A stretch of DNA of 62,779 nucleotides from Bremia lactucae (Eukaryota; Oomycota; Peronosporomycetes; Peronosporales; Peronosporaceae): NCBI RefSeq assembly GCF_004359215.1, contig NC_090621.1:3360275-3423053 (forward strand), written 5' to 3'. The notes below the pieces were generated by a model, which saw only the letters and a program-made list of their open reading frames with translations, had not been told where the DNA came from and did no database searches. Made by a program: the position numbers and the translations under genes. Each line of letters opens with the position of its first letter. Position 1 is the stretch's first letter. This document shows, piece by piece, positions 9,997 to 21,412 of the stretch.

Positions 9997-11450
9997 ATGG
10001 CCACCCCGACAAAGGAGCTTACGGAATGGCTCGACGAGTGGCCTGTCGTACGCGAGCTTGTGGATGAGCTCGTACTGAGTTTGAAGCGCAGGTTTGTGCT
10101 GCTAGAATTGTGGTGCAGAATCGCATGATACCATTTCATTTGTCGTAGACAGTTGCATGGCTCGTATGAGACGGCCAAGATGACAACCAGTGTATTAAGC
10201 AAAGTGGTGTGGAGCTTAAGCATCCTGTTTTTCGTATGTATTAAATCGATACTGACTTTACTATGCAGCTAGCGACTGTAGAATGGTCGACGGCTGGCGA
10301 GATTCTCGACAAGATTCGTCAGCTCGGCCACATGCTTACAAAAGCGCACGCACATGAGCTCGCGATTGGCAACGTCGTGCGTCGGGTTCTATATATTATC
10401 CGTGAAGAGCACTTGAACGCGCTTAAGCTTCCATCACATGGTAATGGCCTACGCACGATCGCGGCGCCCACGTCAAACGTCTCCTCGAACCGGAACAACA
10501 ACTTGTCGCGGTCTCTGGACACAATTTTGACGCCGGGGACCGACACGGATCTGTCCATTCCAATCACCGACCTCAAATTGGTTTGTTACTTTTACATCTA
10601 CGGACGTGTGTCACTCGAATTAAATGCATTTTTATACTACAGTCGGTAATGGAAGGAATTGCCGAGCTCGTTGACGAAATTGATAATCTCCACGTCAACA
10701 TCGCCGACCAAGCCATGGAATACATTCACACCGAGTACAGCGGCCTTCCCCTTCTACGACAGATATCCTAATGGCTAATGTGCTGTGGTATTTCTCATTA
10801 CAGTGAAGTAATTCTGACGTTTGGACGGTCGCTATCGGTCGAAGCGTTTCTTAAAACCGCTGCAAAAAAGCGCTCATTTAAAGTAATTGTGGTCGAGTCT
10901 GCGCCGTCGCTCAATGGACAGCACATGGCTCATGCACTAGCCGAGAGCGGCATTCATGTCACCGTGATCCCTGACAGCGCGGTGTTTGCTTTGATGGCGC
11001 GTGTGAACAAGGTCGTGGTCCCTGCGGCTGCCGTCGTTGCAAACGGTGGACTCATTGCGCAGTCTGGACTGCAAAACATTGCGCTAGCTGCCAAAAAGTG
11101 CTCGGTGCCAGTTGTTTGTGTGGCAGGTCTAATCAAGTTGTCGCCGCTGTATGCACACGACCTGGACGTCCTACGAGAACTCTTGGCGCCGTCCAGTATC
11201 TACAATTATGAAGATACTGTGGACAATGTACGAGTTTGTGATATCGAGTGGATAGAGCGGTTCACTATCTTAATTGTCGGTCTTTTTTTTCTATTCTGTC
11301 GGGCAGCTCGAGGTATTGAATCCCGCGTACGATTACGTCCCACCCGAGTGCGTGAGGCTCTTTATTACAAACACTGGCGCCCACCAGCCTTCGTACATTT
11401 ACCGTCTGCTTGCGGAGTATTACTCGCCTCAGGATTATCAGCTCAGCTAG
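9997..11450 (+). CDS. EIF2B2: Translation initiation factor eIF2B subunit beta
   Basis: Six exons: join(9997..10091,10149..10206,10269..10580,10643..10734,10804..11227,11307..11450), 374 aa; the human protein is 351. eIF2B is the cytosolic guanine-nucleotide exchange factor for eIF2, and beta is a regulatory subunit of its decameric core. Hallmarks: the helical N-terminal part (VEWSTAGEI, AIGNVVRRVLYIIREE), the Rossmann-like C-terminal part (EVILTFGRS, ALMARVNKVVVPAAAVVANGGLIAQSG) and the family tail LNPAYDYVPPECVRLFITNTG..PSYIYRLLAEYYSPQDY. Every junction keeps phase, and the two short N-terminal exons align residue for residue with human beta. Introns are 57, 62, 62, 69 and 79 nt. Intron 2 has a weak donor (GTGTGG), so that junction is the least certain. 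Converges on NCA2 with 45 bp between stops. Confidence 0.93.
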
Positions 11451-11495
11451 ATTGGTATGTTTACGGCTTTTTTTTTTTCAATACAAGTGGTTTGT

Positions 11496-13482
11496 CTAGT
11501 CCAAAATCCAACGCGCCTTCTGTGGCTTGGTACTGTATAAAAACGGATGGGAGTGGTACATGCGCTGAATGACAGCCAATTGCTGCGAAACGAGGAGACC
11601 TTCCCCAATTAAATCATCCAAGTCTTCTTCAAACCGCTCTTGTTCCTCTTCTTGAAAGAGCGCACGGTAGGCTTCAAAAAGGTCGCGTAGTTGATGCAAC
11701 AACAAGATCAGGAACCCAAGATCGCGGACGCCCAACACAGCGTCCTCGGTTCCATTCGAACCGCGATTTTGTTTGTTTAATAGCCGTTCAATGTCGCGCA
11801 AGTTGTTTCGCAAGAACCCAGCAATTTCATTCGAGTCGTAGAACAAACGGTCGCTCAAACGCTTGTAAATCATGTGAAAGGCCGACGTGACGAACTTGTA
11901 CAAGCCACCGAAGACGAGAAACGTTGGAATGGTCGCCATGATCTGCATATTGAGCTGGTTCGCGTGCATCAACTCGTCAATTGCTCCCATAGCGACCATG
12001 AGCTCTTTTTTGATAAATTGCACTTGGATTAGCAGCATCCGAACGATATCGCCCGTCATGAGGTTCTTCACGGCAGACGCAAGTTGCTTTTCGTACTGCA
12101 GCGATACGACCGACATGTCCATATCATTCATAATGCGATTCATTTCCATGGGCGACACCTTGGGATTCGTATCTTTCACGAAATCCGCCAGCATGCGACG
12201 CAAGCTCTCTTTTGTATCCATGAGAGCCAACGCGTCCTGAATCTCTGGCTTTTGATTCAACACAACTTCTTCAAAAATCGCTTGCAGTGGCTCGAGCATG
12301 TGTTCACTCAAGAACTCGCGGAATGCTGCGCGTGCGGCAGCAATACCTGCGTAGAACGCGCTTTGGTTGTTTAAGACCCAGACGCCTCCTGCCGTCAAAC
12401 AGATCGCCACTGTCGTGACTTGGAGCCATCGTTGACGAAGTTTTGACGGAGGACGACACGGGGTCATCGCGGTTTCGAAACACTGTGAAAATTGCGCTTG
12501 GGCCGTTCGAAAGATTCTTAAATTCGTTTCCATGCGACTTAGTGAAGCGATGACATCGTTGCTCGAAGCGATTGCCTCCTTTTCCCTGTCAAACATGTTG
12601 CCATCTATGATTCATGAGTAGACACACGCCAATGGGTACAAAACCTCGCACTCCAAAACGTACTTAAGTGAAAAGCTGTGAAATGGATCGGTTCCGGTGA
12701 CTTGAATACCCGGTGGCCTCGACGAGGTGGCACAATGCCATTTGGGCTGAACACAATCGCCAGTACTTCCATACCCTCCTTCATCCGTTTTTCCAATTCC
12801 TCGTAGTTTGTAAACGCACTTGAACACCTTGTCATTAGCTCCTTGAGCATGCCAATTTTTTTCTATCTCATTCAGACATCAACATCGTAGTGAGATATTT
12901 ACAATCCTTATTGTCAAATTTGCTACAAAAAAAAAAAAGAACCAAATGCGCCTCGAGTGTCTCCTCCAAGCTCCGAATGGTCTCTTGAACTGTAATTCGC
13001 TGTGCTCGGGACAGTAACCACTGCAACGGTCCTCTCTGTAGTATCTCGCGAATAGTGTGTTTCCTTAGCTGCCTCCAAAAACCCAGTGCACGCGGCATAA
13101 AGTCAATCGTGCGCACTAAATCAATCAGGGCCGCGTGCAGCTGGTACATCGTCACGTGTGCCCACAATAGCCGCAATCCATTCTCAATGATCACGCACTG
13201 CGCTTGTGTATATTTTGGTGAAAGATTGGTATTTGAGTTTTGCCGATGGTGCTGGAGAAGGTCCGAGACGTCTGTGAGCGCCTTTGAGATGGTGGATGCC
13301 GCGCTGGAAGGCACGGGGACGCTGTAACATTGCGAAACGACAGCTAGGGCACGCGCTAGATCGTCTGTGTGCGGACATTGGACCACTGAAGTATGATTTA
13401 GTGAGAGAAGGTCCGCAATGGCGGCAGAAGTCACAGCTTCGTGCGTAGAAGATGCCAACCCCGTGGTGATCATTGGATCCAT
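11496..13482 (-). CDS. NCA2: NCA2 family mitochondrial protein (nuclear control of ATPase 2)
   Basis: Three exons: complement(join(11496..12604,12664..12862,12943..13482)), 615 aa, essentially the length of yeast Nca2. In yeast Nca2 is mitochondrial and affects expression of the Atp6-Atp8 transcript; function here is inferred from family. The diagnostic block is in exon 3: LMTGDIVRMLLIQVQFIKKELMVAM...IPTFLV. Predicted membrane segments lie at about residues 310-326 and 468-485. Exon 1 holds the N-terminal helical region (RALGFWRQLRKHTIREI). The 59-nt second intron has a strong donor (GTACGT) and exact phase. The 80-nt first intron has a weak donor (GTTCTT) followed by a 12-T run, so the exon 1/2 junction is provisional. 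Confidence 0.88.
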
Positions 13483-14164
13483 TGCGGGTCAATAATGGAT
13501 ACGATCCTATAAAATGGGCACTCGGACGTGATAAGACTACAATTTTAGAAAACACACTCAAATGTTTAAAAAGAAAGAGCCCAATTTGATTGTAAAACGT
13601 ATTTTCAGCCAATGAAGTTCTTTGTCAACAATTTTAGGACACATTGCTGTGGCGATACGTCTCTTTGTGAAACGAACACCAAGGTTCTTATCAATAACTA
13701 GAATTCGGTGATCTTCACCAAGTAATTTAAAAATCAAGTTCGATTTCTTTTAAACGAGACCTTCAAGCGCATCAAATTCCTACCGCCGTCTATCCAGGTT
13801 TTTTGTGATTCTTCGCCCCACTCGTTCTTTATGCCACCCTACATTCAGTACGTCTACTGTAGAAGATGTCGCTGATTTCGAAAGTCAATAGCTGCACGTT
13901 AATCAGCCCAACAATTGGTGCACGTGATAACTCGGGCAACAATTGTTGGGCCTCTTGGTCTTTCTCCAAGTATTCATTATTATATTCTACAGTTTCTTTA
14001 ATTCTTATTGAATAAATGTCGACCGAAGATACACGAGACAAGCACAAATCTGTTTTATAAACCTAACGAAGTGGCAAGCGAAACTTCTGACTCTTTTAAT
14101 ATTAGAATTGACAGTAATTTGCTTGGTAGCTTGCAATAATAGAACGATACGAATCGAGTAAGTT

Positions 14165-14434
14165 TTGCAATTTCTTGTGATGCAAAATTCGTATCAGCAG
14201 CTTGCAATGAACGAAACTTTAAGAGTGCATGATGCGAAACCCGTTGAGGATTTGACTCCTCCGCGTGTCCCGTGTCGTTTCGTCGCCTTGACAAAGGAGA
14301 GACATCTTGTGACTGATTTGTTGGGAAATGGCTGGATGGGATCTAGTGCAGCTGAAATCGCTACGATGGTCAATCAACAACCGAGAAGAACGAACATGAT
14401 CGCGAGTGCTGCCTTGAAGCTTAGCTGGGCATGA
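14165..14434 (+). CDS. Hypothetical ORF, 89 codons
   Basis: An open frame with a protein-like composition (VPCRFVALTKERHLVTDLLGN) but no domain, signal peptide or relative that I recognise. It could start at 14165 or at the second ATG (14180). It may be an exon of a longer gene or a chance ORF. Confidence 0.2.
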   Translation: MQFLVMQNSYQQLAMNETLRVHDAKPVEDLTPPRVPCRFVALTKERHLVTDLLGNGWMGSSAAEIATMVNQQPRRTNMIASAALKLSWA

Positions 14435-15245
14435 AAAAGAGGGAATTGGTCGCTAAAATGCAAAGTGTAGACAATACTCTTGGGCGTGATTGCGCTCTTT
14501 TCTATGACGGCGAAATGGAATCACAGAATAGATGGGAAATGTTACTGTGGCAACACTGTGCACAAATATCGCATGATACTATTTATGTGAAACCGTGACA
14601 CCAAGGATAACGATTTTACAATGAAGTGTTACAACGCGACATTTTTCAAATTATAACAAAGTAAACAAGTATTTGGACATTTTTCATTGGTCGTGTATCT
14701 TGTGTATCGTACACACCTCACCTGTTCGCTTCTCAAAATCAAATCTATATTACAAAATGGACAAGACTATACGTCAGTCTTGGGAATCTATATCTTTATT
14801 AAGTGACAGAAGGGCTCGTTCGATAACACGATCGCAGGCGGAACGTGACCGAGGGTGGACGACCTTCGTGGGAGCCATTCCAGCCGACAGACGGGCAGAG
14901 TGGACTTTCGAGAGCAGAGGAACCACGAATCTTGCGTCTCGGTCAAGCTGGGCACCTCTCCGATGCACGACGTGGCCGTGAAATGGCAACTTGCTGCGGT
15001 CGAAACAGCTGCTCGTCGCGCCCATATTGGCCATAAATCGAATTGCAACCAACCTTCGAATAACTTATTACATGTTTAGTACGTAAATACACTTGGCGCG
15101 TAGCCAGTGAAATAGATAGGGAGAAGGCTCTCTTGCGCGCCCCAAAACGGCACTCGAAAACGCCGCTGGCATTGTCGCGGCGGCACACGCCAGTCGCTCG
15201 ACGGCTCGAGCCACGGACGCCATGCGCCACGAGGAATAGACGCGT

Positions 15246-15383
15246 TCAATTGCTTCGTGCCGGGGCCGGGGGCGACTCGCGGTCTTTCTGGATCCACGCG
15301 CTCTTGAGCAGATCAATCTCGAGGTTTGTCTGTCGCTGCTTCTGGGCGTCGTCCGCGTCCTTTGTGGCTGGTTTGGGAGGCAT
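15246..15383 (-). CDS. Hypothetical ORF or first exon, 45 codons
   Basis: A charged, helix-prone peptide starting MPPKPATKDADDAQKQRQ and continuing TNLEIDLLKSAWIQKDRE. It reads better than its neighbours, but the surrounding sequence is GC-rich and open in all frames, and I found no in-phase donor to extend it. Not identified. Confidence 0.2.
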   Translation of the reverse strand: MPPKPATKDADDAQKQRQTNLEIDLLKSAWIQKDRESPPAPARSN

Positions 15384-16239
15384 GCGATCTCCACGCGAGT
15401 CTGCTGTTGCGCGCAAATTCCAATTTGAGCGACTTGAGCTTGCTCGCCAGCCCTTTGGTTGGCGACGTTACGGGTTGGGTCTATAAAGTAAGGCCTCTCT
15501 CGAGATTGTTCCTCGACGTGTCGACAAGACACTTTTGTAGCCCGTGGCAAATTTCCGCCGTGTAGAAAACGGGCCACGTGGCTCAAATGCCGGGCACCTA
15601 CATTCTGTGCGTGGCAACGAAATGTGCATTTAAGCTTTAAAAACGACTCAAATTCATGAGAAAATGGGCACCCGATTACGTCATGCACTCAATCTAAAAA
15701 TTGGGTGGCTCGTTTTTCGTGCCGCCCAGGAGAGCGAGTGTGGATGTGAATTATTGGACGTGGATGGCCCGTGGAACTAAGCTCTGGTCGGGTGCCACAG
15801 AAGAGGAGAGCAGCCATCGCTGCTGATTCTCGGCAAGTTCAGTCGGACTTGTTTCTCGACGCTCCCACCACGCGCCAAACGTTTGACAGACGTTCGTTTT
15901 GCGTCGCATCTCTTTAGATCTACAATAGACCTAGTGCTTTTGTGCCCATAATGAAGCCATTCCTTTTCGCCACAAAGAGATAGCCTTTTTTTTTGCCAAC
16001 CAGCTGCTCGTTCCTTTGCCTCAATGCACTGGAAGAGACAGCGCGTCTCGAACATACCACCTTAGTCTTACAATCTCAATAGAAATCGACATTTACAAAG
16101 TCGATTTACCAGACGCTCGTTTGAGACGGTTCGTTGACTTGAAGCAATAGTCCCGCGGTCACAGTGATATCATGGCCATAAAGCTCATGATCTACCAAGA
16201 TCAAACAGCAACGACGTCATCGCTGCTGCGTCCCGGCGA

Positions 16240-16457
16240 ATGGCGCGTGCTCGGACGGACTTGTGCTCTTACGTGCGACGCATCCTCGATCTTGTCCAAT
16301 AAAAACCTTTCGGCTTGAATTTAATTTTTTCAAGCACCGCCGTCCTTTTTTCAAATTTGAGACTAAAGTGGCTCATCCGCCCGATGAATATTTTAAAGCC
16401 ATTGCCAGCCAAGCAGTTTCATTAGACGCGGAAATGGCGCAGATGCGCCTTGCCTGA
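16240..16457 (+). CDS. Possible two-exon hypothetical gene, about 51 aa
   Basis: join(16240..16272,16335..16457). Exon 2 encodes KFETKVAHPPDEYFKAIASQ and ends AEMAQMRLA. A 62-nt intron (donor GTGCGA, acceptor TCAAG) joins it in phase to a short first exon. No family recognised; the true start may lie further upstream. Speculative. Confidence 0.22.
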
Positions 16458-17333
16458 TATTATTTTAGACATATGGTGTAATTGATATGGTGTGGAGTAC
16501 CTCACACGCCAATACCACAAGACAATACAAACAGAGACATCAGTCGGATAGAAGAAAAAAAACTTGAAACGATGCGAGTCTGTTAAAACGTTTTTAATGT
16601 CGCGTAATGAAAAGATTCTCGACATTGTTTCATATCTCGGACCGAAACCGACCGGCACATATAAAAAATTACGCTCTGGGGGAAGAGTATAACCAGACAT
16701 AATTAGGAGAGTAAAACTACATTAAAAACCTTGCCAAATCTTTACTAGCACAGTGTGTAAGACCACGCGTCTATTGACTTATTTTAAGCTTTTTGTATTC
16801 GCGAAAGGACAAGAATCTGGATGCAAACTATAAAAAAGGCGTGCGGTGGAAAACTTCTATTTCCTGAAAGAGGACATTCCGTATCTTCTTTACCTTTAGC
16901 AAAAGGGAAATGATTTTCGTCGACAGCCTACGGGTCGGTCTAGTGTATACAAGTTGGACGAGGCGACTTTAATTGCCCTTATTGACACTAGTCCCATCTG
17001 AGACTTTGAAGGGCGACACGAGATTTTGGCAAAAGCGAAGCCTTCAGAAAAAAATATACAACAAGAATACTTGTGGCAATGAAACCCACAATCTATACGT
17101 ATGATATCATTACGCCAGTTCGAAAAAGCTGTTTCTCTATCCTTACCTGTGTCCTCCTGTTGACTCCTTTTGAGGTGGTAGTGACCTCAAGGCACGGCGA
17201 AATCGTCCGTTTGTAATATGTAGAAGCAAGTGTTGCACCCATCCTAAATGGTTCCATTAGACGCGATAATTCCAAATTAAGAGAAAGTATTAGATCCTTT
17301 TAAGAATTTCAGCGGTCGAATAATGTAACGGGG

Positions 17334-17521
17334 CACTTGTAAGGGGCTTAAGTTGCCCTAATGTTACACAGTCCCCGTTAAGTACACTTGTTGTACTGAA
17401 GGGGATGGTCAATTACTAAATAATAGTAATTAGACCCAGCACTCGGGTGTGGTTCACATTTGTGATGTATGTGATGCACATGGGTGCATTCACATTACGA
17501 GGGATGACGCCCAGCGTCATC
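17334..17521 (+). repeat. LTR-A fragment behind a 14-bp family B LTR end
   Basis: Begins TGTAACGGGGCAC (a minus-strand family B LTR end), then from about 17348 runs as family A LTR, including the GATGACGCCCAGCGTCATC palindrome, where it is cut off by the next LTR. Confidence 0.7.
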
Positions 17522-17963
17522 TGTAACGGGGCACTACGACTTGTACTGCTTCAGTACAAGTCCACTTCGCACTGCTTCAGTTGCGATTGGTGCCTCACGT
17601 CATTTCACGTACACTAGTACGTGCAGAGGAAGACTTCTCTTTAAGGTAACTAGCTTAAGGAAGGTAAAATATAAACTGTATTAATATAATGAAGTGTCTC
17701 TCTTTCTATCTTTTAAATGCTAACTTAATTATAATCTAATACTAAACATGTAATTGAATTCTTATCTGTAACTCTCTTTGATTACCTCTACAGCTGATTA
17801 GTCTGCTGAATAAATAGATATGATGGTCTATACCTATTTATGGATAAGAATTCTGAACATTACTATAAAAACTAATATCCTCCAAATATTATCTACCTTT
17901 TAGATAATAAATTAATTAACAACCTTTAAGTGTTAATTTCATGTAACGATACACCCCGATACA
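17522..17963 (-). repeat. LTR, family B (minus, 3' LTR)
   Basis: 442 bp with TGTAACGGGG and CCCCGATACA ends. On the minus strand it is preceded by a polypurine tract (17964-17980), marking it as a 3' LTR of a minus-strand element. Confidence 0.85.
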
Positions 17964-18039
17964 TCACCCCTCCCTTAAACGACAACCAATCTGAACGTCA
18001 TTAGATGGAGTGGTCGCTATGTGACCATTTAATTTTTAA

Positions 18040-18513
18040 ATGATTTTGATTGGTCAGATCCATCATTTTAAATTCCATCGCATGAAGAAACAATTCATGC
18101 GGGGTGATGATAGTGCTGCGCCTTCGGCTGCGGTTCGTGCAGCCGCGGGTGACGCACTGCTATCTCTTGCGGTAGACGTTCCGTCTACCGTAGTTTCTTC
18201 CACTCGCACAACACTAGATGTTGCGAGTGCACGTGGTAATTCACCACGTGAATACGACCCCTCTTTGGAGGTCGACTACGAGTGCGAGTCGGATGAAGTG
18301 GCCGACTCGGGGAGAATGGAACAGTCGCCTGATATCCGTCAGGCGGCTGACTATGAGCCTTCGAATGAGAGGGCTCATTCTGATAGACGTGTAAACAGTC
18401 TATTTGGATCCGACGATGAGGATGATCCCTCATCGCCCGTACGATCTCCCGTACGGTCACCTGCATGTGTTTCTGTGAAAGATGATGACGATGGCGTAAG
18501 CCATCGGAATTAA
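18040..18513 (+). CDS. Antisense ORF of a family B gypsy element, intact, 157 aa
   Basis: Lies between the 3' LTR and the pol side of a minus-strand element and reads on the opposite strand to gag-pol. The protein is acidic and Ser/Asp-rich: an Ala-rich segment (SAAPSAAVRAAAGDALLSLA), a core YDPSLEVDYECESDEVADSG, then GSDDEDDPSSPVRSPVRSP. Homologous to the broken copy at 39305-39885 and shares PSLxVDY with the family A antisense ORFs. The coding sequence is a chain of short hairpins (see the repeat entry). No known domain; role unknown. Translation might begin at a later Met, such as that of MKKQFMRG. Confidence 0.6.
   Translation: MILIGQIHHFKFHRMKKQFMRGDDSAAPSAAVRAAAGDALLSLAVDVPSTVVSSTRTTLDVASARGNSPREYDPSLEVDYECESDEVADSGRMEQSPDIRQAADYEPSNERAHSDRRVNSLFGSDDEDDPSSPVRSPVRSPACVSVKDDDDGVSHRN
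18126..18456. repeat. Chain of perfect short inverted repeats within the antisense ORF
   Basis: Examples: GGCTGC arms at 18126-18144; CGGTAGACG arms (9 bp, loop 3) at 18170-18190; CACGTGGT arms at 18230-18250; CCGTACG arms at 18437-18456. The hairpins follow one another with little spacer. Confidence 0.8.
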
Positions 18514-18783
18514 AGTTCTTGTGGTACCCCTGCTTCAATGAGTACCACCCTGGGGATCGTAGACACTAAACCGTCTCGTCTTGCCCCTGAAAAGAAGTTG
18601 TGGCTTTTGCCCAAACGGCTAATCAATAGCTTGTCTGGAGAGACTACTCATCACAATAAATATCCCTACAAGTCGTAGTGTTCCGTTGCACTGCTAACGT
18701 ATAACCATCTTTGATTGCCGATTCTTAAGTACCAGGAGGAATTACACAAGTGGCTTGGTCCTGCGGGAGATCGATAGCCGACT
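18514..18783 (-). mobile_element. 3' untranslated part of a family B element
   Basis: Matches, reverse-complemented, 39200-39345 of the complete element (the stretch between the integrase remnant and the antisense ORF). No coding capacity. It ends at the assembly gap. Confidence 0.6.
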
Positions 18784-18883
18784 NNNNNNNNNNNNNNNNN
18801 NNNNNNNNNNNNNNNNNNNNNNNNNNNNNNNNNNNNNNNNNNNNNNNNNNNNNNNNNNNNNNNNNNNNNNNNNNNNNNNNNNN
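18784..18883. other. Assembly gap (100 N)
   Basis: Exactly 100 N, the usual filler for a gap of unknown size, sitting where a minus-strand element meets a plus-strand LTR. Confidence 0.99.
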
Positions 18884-18953
18884 ACCACTCGCACTGAGGC
18901 AGTGCGAAGTGGACTTGTACTAGAGCAGTACAGGTCTGCAGTAGCCCGTTACA
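18884..18953 (+). repeat. LTR end, family B (plus)
   Basis: Last 70 bp of a family B LTR emerging from the gap and ending GCCCGTTACA, followed by primer-binding-like TGGTAGCAC. Confidence 0.75.
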
Positions 18954-19004
18954 CCTGGTAGCACTTTGTAGTCCGTCCAAGGACCACAGTTCCAATCATC
19001 TAAC

Positions 19005-19258
19005 ATGAACATGTTAGATGAAATGAAAATACGCATCACGTTTCGCGTGATAGCTACTCCTTTCTAAGTGACATAGAAAGGAGTGCGGTCGAACGAATGA
19101 GTTCGAGCGTAGGGAACGATGCCATCTTGGCCATGCTGTCCGATTTCGGACAGAGATGCCCTCCATTCAGCCATCGCCAAGTCCATACAACATGAACTTG
19201 ACGAGGCGAAGGAGAAGGTAGCCTTGCTTAATCAGCAAGACTCTCAACACGCAGAAGT
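19005..19258 (+). pseudogene. Truncated gag start (family B, plus)
   Basis: Contains the gag leader hairpins (12-bp arms TCATCTAACATG at 18996-19021; 11-bp arms ACTCCTTTCTA at 19056-19084) and the first gag codons up to the glutamine-rich segment, where it breaks into inverted gag sequence at about 19258. Confidence 0.7.
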
Positions 19259-20508
19259 TGAGGTTGATGAGGTATCCCTCATCACCTGGTGCAGAGGCAC
19301 ATAATGATTGTGTGTCTGGAGCAACTTTAGTCAAGGGATACACAAATTCTCTTGAGGTTGCTGGATCAGTAGGGCGTTGCGCCCCTACTGACCCCGACCG
19401 CTTTTTGGCGGTCCGCCTCGCTGTTGCGATTTCGCAACAACGTCGGACCCGCGACCGTTGCCCTTTTTGGCATACGGTCCAAAATTACGTTCAGTACCTT
19501 TCGGTGCTGGGCGTGGGGCACTACACTCATGAGCGTAGTGTCCTAATTTTTGGCAGCGATGGCATTTCTGCAATCGCTTATTGCTCGAAAAGCGAGGTCT
19601 CTCGCTTTCGACGTAAGAGAGGTCCATGGGTTCTGGACCTCCTAACTTGTGTCGTCTTGGAGGACGATACGATGACGAACTAGCTTGAGCCTGTCTCAAG
19701 CTAAAGTCCTCCGGTTCCGCAACGGGTATTGCTTCTTCAAGCGTATCCAGTTCCAAGCGGAACAGGCGGGTCTTTACGGGACCATCCGTAAGACCTTGCA
19801 TGAACACTGTAATCAACGTGTGTTCTTGGACTGGTTAATTGTGATACAACTCGCTAAGAGTCAAATGTGCTGGGCATATGCGTGAACATCACGCTTGCCT
19901 TGCTTGAGTTTCAGAAGCTCTGAACGAGCTCTGAACTCAGCCCTTGGCGGTTCAAACGTCTGTTTGAGCCGGGCTTTAAAAGCCTCTAGCGACCCAAAGA
20001 CGTATGGGTCGCACAACTTAAGGCCCAATGCCCAAGTTTTGGCACGACCTGCCAAATTTGATTGAGCGAATGCCACTTGCATTTGCTCGTCGACGATGTG
20101 ACGTGCCCTTATGGCATCGTCCAACTCGACAAACCATCTTAAGAAAGAATCTTCTTTGACTCCCCTATACTTTGAGGTGTCAATCTTTAGGGTTTCGGGA
20201 CGACGCGTATGCGTCATCCTACGTACAGGGGTCTGTACCTGCTGTATCCTCAACAGTTCTGCCTGTTGAGAGCCTTGCTGATTCAGCAAGGCTACCTTCT
20301 CCTTCATCTCGTCAAGTTCATGTTGTATGAACTTGGCGATGGCTGAATGGAAGGCATCTCTGTCTAAACCGGACAGCATGGCCAAGATGGCATCGCTCCT
20401 TACGGTCGAACTCATTCGTTCGACCGCACGCTTTTCTATGTCACTTAGAAAGGAGTAGCTATCACGCGAAACGTGATGCGTATTCCCACTATCATCTGAC
20501 ATGCCCAT
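19259..20508 (-). pseudogene. gag of a family B gypsy element (minus)
   Basis: Best-preserved gag here. The N-terminal open part (20508-19861, 215 aa) starts MGMSDDSGNTHHVSRDSYSF and holds the retrotransposon capsid-like region (FLRWFVELDDAIRARHIVDE, AFAQSNLAGRAKTWALGLKL). After one stop the frame resumes at 19816, ending in a CHRCQKLGHYAHEC zinc knuckle (CX2CX4HX4C). Gag proteins package element RNA in cytoplasmic particles. The distal end is replaced by the inverted plus-strand fragment and no pol follows. Confidence 0.85.
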
Positions 20509-20558
20509 GTTAGATGAAGGAAATGTGGTCCTTCGACGGACTACAATGTGCTACCAGG

Positions 20559-21005
20559 TGTAACGGGGTACTACGACTTGTACTGCTTCAGTACAAGTCC
20601 ACTTCGCACTGCTTCAGTTGCGAGTGGTGCCTTACGTTTTTATTTCACGTACACTAGTACGTGCAGAGGAAGACTTCTCTTTAAGGTAACTAGCTTAAAA
20701 AAGAGGGTAAATTGAAAACTGTATTAATATAATTAAGTATCTCTTCTTTCTATCTGTTAACTCTTACCTTATTATAAACTAATACTAAACATGCAACTGA
20801 ATTCTTATCTTATCTCTATCTCTCTTTTGTTTATATCTACAGCTGATTAGTCCGCGGAATAAATAGATATAATGGTCTATACCTATTTATGGATAAGATT
20901 TCTGAACATGACTATATAAAGTAATATTCTCCAAATATTCTCTACCTTTTAGATAATAAATTAATTAACAACCTTTAAGGGTTAATTTATGTAACGTTAC
21001 ACCCC
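20559..21005 (-). repeat. LTR, family B (minus, 5' LTR)
   Basis: Starts TGTAACGGGG on the plus strand; the right terminus is degenerate. The primer-binding-like site is at 20544-20556 (minus). With 17522-17963 it could bound one rearranged minus-strand element; I see no matching target duplication. Confidence 0.8.
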
Positions 21006-21412
21006 ACCTTTTCTTTCTTAGGCAAATCCTTTGGAATGAGTTTCTTATATTTGCCTCTTGCTTTACTGTCCGCATTCAGTATCGACCATTTATGATTATA
21101 TTCTTTTGATCATGCGATAACCTTGAAATAGTGACAATTCGTGGTCCGTAAATAGTTCATTGTACCCATATGTATTAAAAAAAAAGACGTAGTACACTAA
21201 ATAAATTCATATCCGCATTCTTTTCGGCCCTTATTAGCCACTAAAAAGTTGCGAACAGCATTATTAATGCCACTGCCATCCAGTTGCCAACATCGTAACA
21301 CGCTTTCTGGCACACGCGACTGTCACAAGCAACAATTGCACGAATCCATACCTCTAATTGGAATCATTTTTATACCCCCTCTCTCAGAATAAGTAGCCAC
21401 CTTGTCCAACCT

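Larger units (their letters stand above)
13483..17333. other. Gene-poor interval, 3.85 kb
   Basis: No recognisable conserved gene. The part from 14750 to 15700 is GC-rich and open in several frames on both strands, so open frames there carry little weight. Three weak candidates are listed separately. The rest is AT-rich with no clear repeats. Confidence 0.6.

Noticed and set aside
14673..15688. Many overlapping ORFs on both strands
   Set aside because: GC-rich sequence opens all frames; no frame shows a domain or a consistent splice pattern.
17522..21005. Single complete minus-strand element bounded by these two LTRs
   Set aside because: No target duplication (TCATC on the left, ACCTT-like on the right), no pol, and a plus-strand piece plus a gap inside.
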